This document shows, piece by piece, positions 6,715 through 15,508 of a DNA stretch of 64,000 bases. The notes beneath the pieces were generated by a model. That model was not told the DNA's origin and did not search any database. It saw only the letters and a list, made by a program, of their open reading frames with translations. The position numbers and the translations under genes were made by a program. Each line of letters opens with the position of its first letter. The first letter of the stretch is position 1. This DNA is from Phaeobacter bryozoorum (GTDB lineage Bacteria; Pseudomonadota; Alphaproteobacteria; Rhodobacterales; Rhodobacteraceae), in the NCBI RefSeq assembly GCF_041893525.1, contig NZ_CP169068.1. One strand, 5' to 3'.

Positions 6715-9700
6715 ATGCCAACATCAACCGAGACCAGCACAGACTGGTGGACCAATGATCAAACGCCGGAGAACCCCTTTGGCAAAAGCGAGGATTACGA
6801 GGGGTTTCTCGATTATCTGGGTGCGCTGGGACGCAGCCTGACGCCGGAAATCGCCGCTGAACCGCTGGTGATCAACCTGACCGGGCTGAATGATCACCCC
6901 AGCTACAAAGAGGCGGCCATCGGCGCGCTGGAGATGTGGTCCGCAGTCACGCCTTTGCAATTTGAGATCGTCGATGACGCCCCCTTTGATGCCGATGTGC
7001 ACTGGATGGAGGTTGTCAGCCCGGAAATCGGCGAACAAAATGACGGCAGCGCCTTTTCCAGCGACCGCTATGTCAGCGTCGGCCAGCGCTTCCACGATAC
7101 CGAGCCGAATATCACCGACCTTGGCGGCTATGTCTTTGATACCTTTGTGCATGAGTTCGGCCATGAATTCGGCCTGAACCACCCCGGTCTTTATAACTAC
7201 AGCGGCCCCGGCGGCGTGCAGATCAACTATCTGAACAATGCGACCTGGACCTATGACCGTCAGCAATACAGCGTCATGTCCTATTTCGATGGTATCGACG
7301 TGGGTGAGGATACGCGCTGGTCAGCGGTGACCCCGCTTATGGGTGATATCGAGGCGATCATTCGCCGCTATTTCTCCACCGTCGATGATGAGGGCGTGCG
7401 GACATATCAGACCATCAACCTCAATACCGATGACAATACCTATGGCTTCAACAGCAGCGAATACGGCTACCTGCTGACCGAGGACGGGCCGCAGCACGAT
7501 ATCGGTTTTGTGATCCATGACACCGGCGGCGATGACACCATCGATTTCTCCGGTTCCACCGCCAGCACCATTCTGGACCTGCGTGCCGGTGAGTTTTCCA
7601 GCGTCAACGGGCACAACAACAATGTGTCGATCTTTGCCGGGCACAACGCGGATCAGACTGAATATTACATCGAGACAGGGATCGGCAGCAGCTACGACGA
7701 TATCCTGATCGGCAATGACGGCGACAATGTTCTGGACGGGCGCGCGGGCAATGACCGCATGGCCGGCAATGGCGGAGATGACGTCTATTTCGTTGATTCC
7801 ATTGATGATATCGTTCGCGAGGAAGAAAACGGCGGCAATGACACCGTGATCGTGGTGGCCGATGGGCTGGATCTGGGCGACATCGCCAATGTGGAGACCA
7901 TCATCTACGCGGGCGGCACGCCGGGAACACCGGGCAGCGACGCGCCGGATGCGCCGAACGAGGGGCCAACCGACGCGCTGGACAGTCTGATCATCGGGGA
8001 TGACAGCAATGAGACGCTGGATGGCGGTGCCGGTGGCAACACCATCTTTGGCCTTGGTGGCGATGATCTGATCATTGGCGGGCGCGATACGCTGGCCAGC
8101 CGCGACATCAACAACACCATTGATATTGCTGACCTTGAGGATCAGACCGAAACCGACGATGGCAATGACGCGCTTTATGGCGGCGATGGCAATGATACCA
8201 TCAACGGCGGAGCGGGCGACGACCTGCTGGACGGCGGCGATGGCAACGACCTGTTGCGCGGTCAGGCGGGGGCCGATGTGTTCCGCGGCGGGGCAGGGAT
8301 CGACACCGTTGATTTCAGCCAGGAAAGCCCGTTCCAGCTGCTGGTCAACCTGGAAACCAATGTGGCCAGCGGGGGCACCGCTTCGGGCGATACCTTCTAC
8401 AGCATTGAAAACCTGATCGGCTCGGATGACCGGATCGACCGGTTTATCGGCACCTCCGACAACAACCATTTCTGGGGTCAGGGCGGCGGCGATGTCTTCA
8501 ATGGCGGCGGCGGTGACGACACGCTGGATGGCGGCAACGACGGTGACATGCTCTATGGTGAGGACGGCGACGACGTTCTGATCGGCGGCAGCGGTCAGGA
8601 TTATCTCGACGGCGGCGCAGGCGTGGATACCGTGGTTTATACCACCAGCTCGGTCGGGGTGACTGTCGATCTGGAAAACGGCACAGCCCGTGGCGGCGAC
8701 GCTGACGGACCGGTGCAGATCGTCGGACGCGGCACCACGATCCGTCATGACATCATCGTGGATGTGGAAAACGCGGTTGGCTCGCTCCATGACGATCACC
8801 TGATCGGCTCGGATGGCGAAAACACCCTGAGCGGCGGTGCCGGCGACGATGTTCTGACCGGCGGTGGCGGGGCGGACCTGCTTGATGGCGGCGCGGGCAG
8901 CGATACGGCCGACTACGCCAATGCGACCCGTGGCGTGAAGCTGAACATGGCCAATGGCAAGACCGCGGGTGACACCTATGTTTCCATCGAGAATATCTCC
9001 GGCTCCGGTTTCAATGACCGGATCAAGGGCGACGGCTCCGACAATGTGCTGACCGGGCAGGGGGGCAATGACACCCTGAAAGGCGGCAACGGGGATGACA
9101 CCCTGCTGGGGGATTTTGCCGATGCCGCGGATGCGATACCGCAGCCCGGTCTTGGCACCGGCTACGCCACGCTGGGTCCGGATGCGACCAATAACTCGAT
9201 CGAAACCGCCTTTGATATCTCGGATAACTTCTCGCTGACCGAGGACCCGGATATCTTTGACTCGACCAGCGTGCTGCACACCACAGTGAATGCCACCGGC
9301 AACGGGGCGGGTGGTTACTACCGCATTGATCTGGCGGCGGGCACCGTGCTGACCATCGACATCGACGGGATTGCCGATCCCAATGTTCACGACAGCTGGG
9401 TTCGGCTGCTGGACAGCGAGGGCAATATCGTCACCCAGAACGATGATGGCGGCGGCGATCCCGGCTCCACCAGCAACCGCGACTCCAGCACTGTCTTTGT
9501 GGTCGAGGAAACCGGTACCTACTACATCCTTGAGGGCAGCTGGTCGCCGGATACCGCCGATGGCTGGTCCGAGAGCGTGCCTGAAGGCTCCACCTATGAG
9601 CTGAATGTCTCGGTCGAATTCCCACCGGCACCGGCGCAGCCGGGCGAGGCGGGCGAGGATGTGCTCAGGGGCGGACGTGGCAACGACATGCTGGATGGCG

Positions 9701-10053
9701 GTCTGATGGCGGATACGCTCTTTGGTGGTCAGGGAGACGATTACTTCCGCTTCTCGACCGAGCTGGGTGCGGACAATATCGACGAGATCCGCGACTTCGA
9801 TGTGGCCAGTGACACCATCCTGCTGGACAGCGCGATCTTCACCGAAGTGGGCGCAGAGGGTGTGCTGGACTTTGGCGCCTTCCACAGCAGCGCTTCGGGT
9901 ACCGCGCTCGATGCGGCGGACCGGATTGTCTACAACACCTCCAGCGGTGCGCTGACCTATGATGCGGACGGTCGGGGCGGTGACGATGCGATCCAGTTCG
10001 CCCAGTTGCAGTCCGGGCTACAGCTGACATCAGATGATTTTGTGATCATCTGA
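6715..10053 (+). CDS. Secreted serralysin-like RTX metalloprotease with PPC domain
   Basis: This is a probable type I-secreted zinc protease of 1112 residues. The N-terminal catalytic domain has the metzincin zinc site HEFGHEFGLNHPG starting at about residue 146 and the Met-turn SVMSYF about 45 residues later, as in serralysins (M10B). RTX calcium-binding nonapeptides of the type GGxGxDxLxG follow in several blocks. A bacterial pre-peptidase C-terminal-like segment comes next (about residues 820-970), then more RTX repeats. The tail, ending DDFVII, is typical of type I secretion substrates. There is no N-terminal signal peptide, consistent with that route. ATG 6715 has GGGAGG six bases upstream; an ATG seven codons earlier has no such site. 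No ABC exporter is adjacent. Confidence 0.93.
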   Translation: MPTSTETSTDWWTNDQTPENPFGKSEDYEGFLDYLGALGRSLTPEIAAEPLVINLTGLNDHPSYKEAAIGALEMWSAVTPLQFEIVDDAPFDADVHWMEVVSPEIGEQNDGSAFSSDRYVSVGQRFHDTEPNITDLGGYVFDTFVHEFGHEFGLNHPGLYNYSGPGGVQINYLNNATWTYDRQQYSVMSYFDGIDVGEDTRWSAVTPLMGDIEAIIRRYFSTVDDEGVRTYQTINLNTDDNTYGFNSSEYGYLLTEDGPQHDIGFVIHDTGGDDTIDFSGSTASTILDLRAGEFSSVNGHNNNVSIFAGHNADQTEYYIETGIGSSYDDILIGNDGDNVLDGRAGNDRMAGNGGDDVYFVDSIDDIVREEENGGNDTVIVVADGLDLGDIANVETIIYAGGTPGTPGSDAPDAPNEGPTDALDSLIIGDDSNETLDGGAGGNTIFGLGGDDLIIGGRDTLASRDINNTIDIADLEDQTETDDGNDALYGGDGNDTINGGAGDDLLDGGDGNDLLRGQAGADVFRGGAGIDTVDFSQESPFQLLVNLETNVASGGTASGDTFYSIENLIGSDDRIDRFIGTSDNNHFWGQGGGDVFNGGGGDDTLDGGNDGDMLYGEDGDDVLIGGSGQDYLDGGAGVDTVVYTTSSVGVTVDLENGTARGGDADGPVQIVGRGTTIRHDIIVDVENAVGSLHDDHLIGSDGENTLSGGAGDDVLTGGGGADLLDGGAGSDTADYANATRGVKLNMANGKTAGDTYVSIENISGSGFNDRIKGDGSDNVLTGQGGNDTLKGGNGDDTLLGDFADAADAIPQPGLGTGYATLGPDATNNSIETAFDISDNFSLTEDPDIFDSTSVLHTTVNATGNGAGGYYRIDLAAGTVLTIDIDGIADPNVHDSWVRLLDSEGNIVTQNDDGGGDPGSTSNRDSSTVFVVEETGTYYILEGSWSPDTADGWSESVPEGSTYELNVSVEFPPAPAQPGEAGEDVLRGGRGNDMLDGGLMADTLFGGQGDDYFRFSTELGADNIDEIRDFDVASDTILLDSAIFTEVGAEGVLDFGAFHSSASGTALDAADRIVYNTSSGALTYDADGRGGDDAIQFAQLQSGLQLTSDDFVII

Positions 10054-10066
10054 TCTGATATGAACA

Positions 10067-10097
10067 GGCACAGGGGGCCGATTGCGCCCCCTGTGCC
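10067..10097 (+). terminator. 12-bp perfect hairpin after the RTX gene
   Basis: The stem GGCACAGGGGGC / GCCCCCTGTGCC has a 7-base loop. There is no U-tract, so it is a candidate terminator, or a processing or stabilising hairpin between the RTX gene and the next gene. Confidence 0.6.
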
Positions 10098-10123
10098 GGC
10101 TATGTTTCGGGAGAGGAAACACC

Positions 10124-10576
10124 ATGCCCCGCTATCTTGCCCCGCAGTCTATCAGACAGTCCCAACCTCGGTCCCATATCCAGCCGCTGCACCGGCGTCA
10201 GCTGATCCTCGGGCTGGCTGCAACCGCGCTGGTGGTCACCGCTGATCGCGGCCGGGCACAGCCGGGAGCGGTGCAGGGGATTGTCACCTTTGCCGGCGAG
10301 GGCAAGATCCCGAAGGGGCGGATCACCGTCTTCCTGTCGGATCCGTCGCAGGCAGATGCGCCCGATGACACTGCGGCGCGGGTCGATCTCATCAGCGATG
10401 GCGCCAGCCGGCAGATCGCATTCAGCCTGCCGCAGACAGAGCTGCCGCAGAACCATACCGCCCGGCGGCTTGTCGCGCGGCTGGAACGGGAAGATGGCTG
10501 GCTGATCGCCCGTGGCAGCGCCAAGCTCGCCGCAGGCCAGCGGCCCGAGGTCACGCTCAACACGGTGATGTACTGA
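10124..10576 (+). CDS. Small exported protein, possibly YbaY/YscW-like
   Basis: A 150-residue protein with an N-terminal export signal. RRQLILGLAATALVV (residues 25-39) is a twin-arginine or Sec-type signal ending near GRAQP. The mature part, VQGIVTFAGEGKIPKGRITV followed by SDPSQADAPDD, resembles the beta-rich YbaY/YscW domain of small periplasmic lipoproteins. No lipobox cysteine is present, so it would be soluble. GGGAGAGGAAACACC upstream supports ATG 10124. The gene lies 70 bp after the RTX protease and may accompany it. An inhibitor or chaperone role is possible but unproven. Confidence 0.6.
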   Translation: MPRYLAPQSIRQSQPRSHIQPLHRRQLILGLAATALVVTADRGRAQPGAVQGIVTFAGEGKIPKGRITVFLSDPSQADAPDDTAARVDLISDGASRQIAFSLPQTELPQNHTARRLVARLEREDGWLIARGSAKLAAGQRPEVTLNTVMY

Positions 10577-10709
10577 CCGCATGCCGAACCTGCGATAAGT
10601 CCAAGCCTGCGAAGGATGTTTTCCTACCGCTATCTGCGGTCTCATGGTATCAGACCGATGTGCTGCCCGGCAGCAGCGCAGAGCCACAGAAGACGCAAGG
10701 AGCGCGAGG

Positions 10710-11462
10710 ATGTTCAACGCAGATCGTGTCACAGAGGTTGCCCAGTCCAGCGTGGTCGAAACGCTGGATCTGTCCATGTTCAGCGAGGCCGATATTCTGA
10801 ACACCGTGCTTCAGCGGTCCGAGGTGCTCTTTGATCTGGACCGTCCCGGCCGACCGATCCGGCGCTGGTCCAAGGGCAAGCCGGAGGAGTTGCAGGACGA
10901 AGTGGCGCGCCGCGGCGATCTGCTGCTGAAACGCGCGATTTCAGTGCTCTACCTTGAGTATCTGGCGCTGAAGCCCACGCTGGAGACACTTGCGCCGAAA
11001 CATGTCGCGGATATCGGATGTGGCTATGGCTTCATTGATCTGTTTCTGGCGCGGGAGTTTGCCTGCGCGATCACCCTGATCGACCTGGAAGACAATGAGG
11101 CAACCCATTTCGGCTTCGACGCCGAAGGGGCCGCCTATAGCAGTCTCAGCACCGCGCGGGCGTTTCTGACCGCCAATGGCGTGGCGGATGTGACGACGGT
11201 GAATCCGGGCCGCGAGGATCCGAACCGGATCGGAGATGTCGATCTGGCGCTGTCGCTGCTCAGCTGCGGTTTTCACTATCCGGTCAGCACCTATGAGACC
11301 TTCTGGAAGAACAGCGTCAAACCCGATGGGGCGATCATCCTCGACCTGCGCGATGCCGAGGCCGTCCCCCAGCGCGCGCTGCTGGGCCAGATCGGCGCGC
11401 TGCATGATCTGTGGAGCGGCGAGAAGTGGACCCGCATTCAGGTCCGCAAACCCGCCGCCTAG
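10710..11462 (+). CDS. Class I SAM-dependent methyltransferase
   Basis: A 250-residue protein with the SAM-binding motif ADIGCGYGFIDLFLARE (about residues 99-115) and the acidic end of strand 2 (ITLIDLED). The post-I region DVDLALSLLSCGFHYP follows. The substrate is not evident; the GFHYP loop resembles sugar or small-molecule O-methyltransferases. CAAGGAGCGCGAGG precedes ATG 10710 and decides this start over an upstream in-frame ATG. It may be co-transcribed with the upstream exported protein gene. Confidence 0.8.
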   Translation: MFNADRVTEVAQSSVVETLDLSMFSEADILNTVLQRSEVLFDLDRPGRPIRRWSKGKPEELQDEVARRGDLLLKRAISVLYLEYLALKPTLETLAPKHVADIGCGYGFIDLFLAREFACAITLIDLEDNEATHFGFDAEGAAYSSLSTARAFLTANGVADVTTVNPGREDPNRIGDVDLALSLLSCGFHYPVSTYETFWKNSVKPDGAIILDLRDAEAVPQRALLGQIGALHDLWSGEKWTRIQVRKPAA

Positions 11463-11664
11463 CCGACCTGCCACTGGGTGTATCAAGCCAATGATCTGCG
11501 GGTGTTTTTCGCCCCTGTAATTTGCCAGCACGATGCGCTATCCGGGGGGAGAGCCTGGCGCGGCGCCGGGGGTGTGATGATGCGCGCATGGCGACGCCGC
11601 CTTTGATACCGATGGGTGGCCTTGCGGGTGCCCGACGCCTGTTAGCCCTTGCGGAGCGCCTTTG

Positions 11665-12594
11665 ATGACCATCACCCATCTTGTGACCCATTCCGGCGGG
11701 TTTCACGCCGATGAACTGCTGTCCTCGGTCATTCTGACGCGGCTGTTTCCCGATGCCACGCTGCTGCGCTCGCGTGAGGAGGCCTGGATCACGCCGCAGG
11801 CGGGGCGGATCATCTATGACGTGGGCCGGGCCTATGATGCCGAGGCGCAGGTTTTCGATCATCACCAGCGCCCCAATCCGCTGCGCGACGATGGCCAGCC
11901 CTATAGCTCCTTTGGGTTGATCTGGCGGCATTATGGCCGCGATTACCTGCGCAGTCTGGCGGTGCCGGAGGCGGATATCGAGGTGATCCACCACAGTTTT
12001 GACCAGGGGTTCGTGCTGCCGGTGGATCTGCTGGACAATGGCGCGATTGAACCTTCGGTTGCGGGGCCGCTGGCGGGAATGACGCTGCCGGTGCTGCTGG
12101 AGACGCTGAAGCCGGCGTTTGACGACAGCCGCGAGGGCGCGGATGATCAGGCGTTTCTGGCAGCACTGCCGGTGGCGCGCGCCTTTGTCGAGGCGGCGGT
12201 CCGGGGGAGGGCGGCGAAACGGCGCGCCGAGGTCATGGTGCTGAGCGCGATCGAGGCCGCAGGTGCGGCACGGGTGCTGGAGCTGCCGATGGGAATGCCC
12301 TTTCGCGCGGCGGTCGAGGCGGCCGGGGCTGACCATCTCTTGTTCGTGGTCCATCCGCGCAGCAGCGACTGGACGCTGACCACCATCCGCAAGAGCGGCG
12401 ACAGCTTTGAAAGCCGCGCCGATCTGCCTGCGGCCTGGGCCGGGCTGACCGATGCCGCGCTTGAGGCGGCCTGCGGGGTCAAGGGGGCCAAATTCTGCCA
12501 CAACGCCCGGTTCATCGCGGTGGCCGACACCCGCGCGGCGATCCTTGAGATGGCGGAGCTTGCGGTGGCTGAGGCACAGCGGCCTGCGGCGTAA
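11665..12594 (+). CDS. MYG1 / UPF0160 family metal-dependent hydrolase
   Basis: This 309-residue protein belongs to the MYG1 (UPF0160) family, a DHH-like phosphoesterase fold; the eukaryotic member is a 3'-5' RNA exonuclease. The family signature THSGGFHADELLS is at residues 7-19, and the metal-binding DHHQ is at about residue 70. The C-terminal VKGAKFCHNARFIAV is also typical. Length is usual for the family. ATG 11665 follows a GCGGAG site; a TTG one codon upstream is the alternative. It is convergent with the TonB operon across the palindrome at 12669-12722. Confidence 0.88.
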   Translation: MTITHLVTHSGGFHADELLSSVILTRLFPDATLLRSREEAWITPQAGRIIYDVGRAYDAEAQVFDHHQRPNPLRDDGQPYSSFGLIWRHYGRDYLRSLAVPEADIEVIHHSFDQGFVLPVDLLDNGAIEPSVAGPLAGMTLPVLLETLKPAFDDSREGADDQAFLAALPVARAFVEAAVRGRAAKRRAEVMVLSAIEAAGAARVLELPMGMPFRAAVEAAGADHLLFVVHPRSSDWTLTTIRKSGDSFESRADLPAAWAGLTDAALEAACGVKGAKFCHNARFIAVADTRAAILEMAELAVAEAQRPAA

Positions 12595-12668
12595 ACCTTG
12601 GGTCCGAGGTGGCGCGGCATGGTCCGTGTCTGGGGCAGCCCGGTTGTCAGCTCGCGCTGTGGAAAAGG

Positions 12669-12722
12669 TCAGCCTGCCTGTCTAATTGTTTCGCGCGCGA
12701 AACAATTAGACAGGCAGGCTGA
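12669..12722. terminator. 54-bp perfect palindrome, probable bidirectional terminator
   Basis: Bases 12669-12695 and 12696-12722 are exact reverse complements, centred on CGCG|CGCG with no unpaired loop. AAAAG just outside on the left and CTTTTT on the right extend the pairing and give U-tracts on both strands. It lies between the convergent MYG1 and tonB genes, as expected of a shared terminator. Perfect pairing of 27 bp is unusually long. Confidence 0.8.
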
Positions 12723-12799
12723 TACTTTTTCTGGGCGTTGCAGAGCGTGCGGGCGCGGATATCTGGTAAGACCGCAACGGATATTTCTGTGAGGTTAAC

Positions 12800-12875
12800 A
12801 GACTGGGCGACCAGATTAGGCGAACAGATTAGGCGAACAGGCGCCGACACCGACACTGACACCGACACTGGCGCC
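12800..12875 (+). repeat. Tandem 13-mers followed by a (GACACY)4 array
   Basis: AGATTAGGCGAAC occurs twice in tandem (12813-12838), preceded by a third copy matching at 10 of 13 positions (12800-12812). At 12846-12869 GACACC/GACACT alternate as four hexamers, bordered on both sides by GGCGCC. The gap from 12595 to 12968 contains no gene. Confidence 0.85.
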
Positions 12876-12968
12876 GGCCTGCGGGCGCATCGGTGGCGCG
12901 GTGATCCTGCGACGGGGCGCGGACAGGGTTTCACACCTGCACAAGGGCGCGCTTGGCCGGTCGCGCCG

Positions 12969-13826
12969 TTACTTCGAAAAATCCATCGGCAGGCTGAATG
13001 TCATCTGGCTAAGCGTCAGCTGCCGGGGGGCGGCGGGGAAATTTGCGGCGCGGGCGACGGCCTGAAGCGCGGCCTGATCCAGCGCGGCATTGCCGGAGGA
13101 TCTGGCGATCCGGTGGCTGATCAGCTGACCGCTGCGGGCAACGGTGAGACGCACCACCACCCGCCCGTTGCCGCGCGCGCCTGACGGGTAGCGTTTGCGC
13201 CGTTCGATACGGGCGCGGATCTTGGCCCCCCAGATCGCCTGAAGCTTGGCCTGTCGACCGGCCTCTGCGGTGGCGGCTGCGGAGCTGCCCGCCTGACCCG
13301 CCTCGGCGCCGCCGCCCGATCCGGCAGCGCGCTGGGCATCGCGCCCCGATGATCTCTGTTCGGCTTTGCGGGCGTTTTGCGGTTGCGGCTCCGGCTTGGC
13401 GCGTGGTTTCGCGCGGGCGCGCAGATCGGGATCGGGCTGTGGTCGCGGCACGGTCTGCGGTGGCGCTGGCGGCGGCGGCGGTGGTGCGCTGTCGACGTCG
13501 AGCCTGTCAGCGGGGGGCGGAGGGCTGATCGCGAGCTGCCGTGCGGCGCTGGGCGCCTGCGCCAGGTCGAACTGCGGTATCACGGGGGCCGAAGGGGCGG
13601 TCTGTGGCGGGGTCAGATCGGTGTCGATCCGGGGCTGGGTCTGCGGCGGGCGCTCCCAGGTTTCGACCATCTCGACCACGGTGGCGCTGGCGGCCTGAAC
13701 CGAGACGAGAGCATCGCCGCCGGCGCCGCTGGACTGGGCGCCGGATCTGGGGGCGCTGGCAAACAGGGCAACGTGAATCACCGTGGCGATCCCGGCAAAG
13801 ACAGTGAGTTCGGCGGCGCGTTTCAT
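12969..13826 (-). CDS. tonB: TonB energy transducer
   Basis: TonB carries energy from the ExbB/ExbD proton channel across the periplasm to TonB-dependent outer-membrane receptors for siderophores, haem or vitamin B12. The 285-residue protein has one N-terminal membrane segment (ELTVFAGIATVIHVALFA). A long proline-rich spacer follows (PPPPPPAPPQ, then PRAKPEPQPQ). The C-terminal TonB domain includes RRKRYPSGARGNGRVVVRL and ends FSLPMDFSK. ATG 13826 overlaps the exbD stop in ATGA, so translation is coupled. It is last in the operon, and the palindrome beyond it should end transcription. Confidence 0.93.
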   Translation of the reverse strand: MKRAAELTVFAGIATVIHVALFASAPRSGAQSSGAGGDALVSVQAASATVVEMVETWERPPQTQPRIDTDLTPPQTAPSAPVIPQFDLAQAPSAARQLAISPPPPADRLDVDSAPPPPPPAPPQTVPRPQPDPDLRARAKPRAKPEPQPQNARKAEQRSSGRDAQRAAGSGGGAEAGQAGSSAAATAEAGRQAKLQAIWGAKIRARIERRKRYPSGARGNGRVVVRLTVARSGQLISHRIARSSGNAALDQAALQAVARAANFPAAPRQLTLSQMTFSLPMDFSK

Positions 13827-14212
13827 TGTGGGCGCACCACCAGTTCGGCGCGGCTAAGCCCGGCGGCGGCCAGCTGACGCAGGATCCGCGCCAGATCGGT
13901 TGCGGGCAACCGGGCATCGGCGCGCAGCTGAATGGTTTTGCCGCTGGCGTCGGCAAGTCGGCTGAGCGCGGCGGTGCCTTCGTGGCCGTCGAAGTTCAGC
14001 CGCCCGGTAGCGTCGATAAAGAGCACGGCATCGGATGTTGGCTCACCCTCCAGCGCGGCGGCGGGCGGGGTCACCTCGAACGGGTCAGGCTGGGCGAGCC
14101 GCGAGGTCATGAGGAAGAAGATCAGCAGCAGAAATACGACGTTGATCATCGGCACGATGGATTCCGTGCGCATCCGGCGGGGGGATCGGTCAGGTCCACG
14201 GGGTCTCCTCAG
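13823..14212 (-). CDS. exbD: ExbD biopolymer transport protein (second copy), CTG start proposed
   Basis: ExbD is the single-span proton-channel partner of ExbB. The membrane helix with its essential Asp region reads VPMINVVFLLLIFFLMTS. The usual Asp is replaced by Asn in the INVV motif here, while the first copy keeps PMIDVV. The first ATG (14173) would leave only nine residues before the helix. A CTG at 14212, overlapping the upstream stop as CTGA, adds a basic leader (RRPRGPDRSPRR), as ExbD proteins usually have, giving 129 residues. GGAG lies immediately downstream of the CTG, so the start is an inference. The gene ends in an ATGA overlap with tonB. Confidence 0.85.
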   Translation of the reverse strand: MRRPRGPDRSPRRMRTESIVPMINVVFLLLIFFLMTSRLAQPDPFEVTPPAAALEGEPTSDAVLFIDATGRLNFDGHEGTAALSRLADASGKTIQLRADARLPATDLARILRQLAAAGLSRAELVVRPQ

Positions 14213-14586
14213 TCCACCAGCACAAAATTGCTGAACCCGGCCTGCCGCAGCAGGGTGGTCACATCGGTGATCCGCTGCACATCGGCCTGATCGCGCCCGC
14301 GCAGCACCAGCATGTCACCGGGGCTGTCCATCAGCAGGGCGAGCGCCGCTGGCAGGTTGCTCTCTGCCACCGGCTGGCCGTTGAGATCGAGATTGCCGGC
14401 ACCGATGCCGATCAGCCGGGGCGGGCCGTTGTAGCTGCCGCCCTGACCCGCAAGCGGCAGGTCGAGCACCGCATCGGTGCCAAAGCGGGAGGCCAGCATG
14501 AAAAACACCAAGAGCAGGAACACCACGTCGATCATCGGCGTCAGGCTGGGTTTGCGTCGGGGGCGCTGAGCTTGGGTGAGGTGCAT
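14209..14586 (-). CDS. exbD: ExbD biopolymer transport protein (first copy)
   Basis: A 125-residue ExbD/TolR family protein. The basic N-terminal tail (QRPRRKPS) precedes the single membrane helix PMIDVVFLLLVFFMLASR, which includes the proton-relay Asp. The periplasmic domain ends TTLLRQAGFSNFVLVD. It starts four bases after the exbB stop and its own stop overlaps the next exbD. Two tandem exbD genes in one operon suggest a heteromeric channel. Confidence 0.92.
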   Translation of the reverse strand: MHLTQAQRPRRKPSLTPMIDVVFLLLVFFMLASRFGTDAVLDLPLAGQGGSYNGPPRLIGIGAGNLDLNGQPVAESNLPAALALLMDSPGDMLVLRGRDQADVQRITDVTTLLRQAGFSNFVLVD

Positions 14587-14590
14587 CGGC

Positions 14591-15508
14591 TTACTCGGCG
14601 GCCAGTTTCAGCGATGGCGGCTGGTGGGCGACAAAGATGCGGGTGGCGCTGTCCTCAAGGTCGCGGCGAATGCGGCTGATCACGGATTCGAACCAGGTGA
14701 GGGCGGCGGAGGCGGGGATGGCCACACCCATGCCGGCCGCAGTGGTCAGGAGCGCCTCCCAGATGCCGCCGGCCAGCAAGGCGGGATCGGCCTTGGACCC
14801 GGCGGCCTGCAAGGCCTGAAAGGCCGCGATCATGCCGAGAACCGTACCCAGAAGGCCAAGCAGCGGGGCGATTGTGGCGATCAACTCCAGCGCGCCAAGG
14901 CCAGAGCCGGCGGAGGCCAGATGCAGCTTGGCGACGCGGGCGGTTTCTTCGCGGGCGCGGTCTTCGGGCAGGGTGTGGACGGAGGCCAGCGCGGTTGCGA
15001 CCACTTTGGAGCGGATCCCGCGACGGCCCCGGACGATATCGCGGGCGATGTCCGGTTCGCCGCGTTCAAAGGCGGCGACAGCGCGGCCGGCCTTGCCCCG
15101 GGACCAGGCGCCGATCAGCGCGAGCCGCCAGATCTTCCACAGGATCAGCGTCAGCGTGATCACCGAAAGAGCGGCAATCACCCAGATCGAGGGGCCGCCA
15201 TCACGCAGGAGCGCCATGGCCTGCGCGGTGGCATCGCTGGCGGTCTGCGCAAGGCGCTGCTGTTGCGCCGGGGCGGCGGCATCCGCGGTCTGCGGCGCAT
15301 CCGGTTGCGGTGCCGGTGCTGCTGCTGGGGCTTGCGCGGCGGAGCCTGTGGTCGCGGGGATCTGCGGCATCACCGATGCCGGGGCATCGGCTGCGACCTG
15401 CGGCACCGGCGGGGCGGGAGGGGTTGGCGACACCGGCGCCTCCTGCGCGGCGACGAAGGCGGGGATCAGCAACAGCGCGGCAAGGGCCGCTGGTCTGCGG
15501 GTGGTCAT
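14591..15508 (-). CDS. exbB: ExbB/TolQ/MotA-family proton channel protein
   Basis: A 305-residue ExbB with a cleavable signal (RRPAALAALLLIPAFVAAQ) and a long Ala/Pro-rich periplasmic extension. Three membrane segments follow: one near SIWVIAALSVITLTLILWKI, and two in the conserved MotA/TolQ/ExbB domain (LELIATIAPLLGLLGTVLGM and LLTTAAGMGVAIPA). It forms the pentameric channel that powers TonB. TTGGAGCCCATC gives a ribosome site for ATG 15508. The ATG overlaps the stop of the upstream small gene (ATGA), so the genes form one coupled operon. Confidence 0.92.
   Translation of the reverse strand: MTTRRPAALAALLLIPAFVAAQEAPVSPTPPAPPVPQVAADAPASVMPQIPATTGSAAQAPAAAPAPQPDAPQTADAAAPAQQQRLAQTASDATAQAMALLRDGGPSIWVIAALSVITLTLILWKIWRLALIGAWSRGKAGRAVAAFERGEPDIARDIVRGRRGIRSKVVATALASVHTLPEDRAREETARVAKLHLASAGSGLGALELIATIAPLLGLLGTVLGMIAAFQALQAAGSKADPALLAGGIWEALLTTAAGMGVAIPASAALTWFESVISRIRRDLEDSATRIFVAHQPPSLKLAAE

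Noticed and set aside
7321..9885. Very long open frame on the minus strand inside the RTX gene
   Set aside because: It is the antisense of the repetitive Gly/Asp-rich RTX codons. The plus strand encodes the serralysin and RTX motifs.
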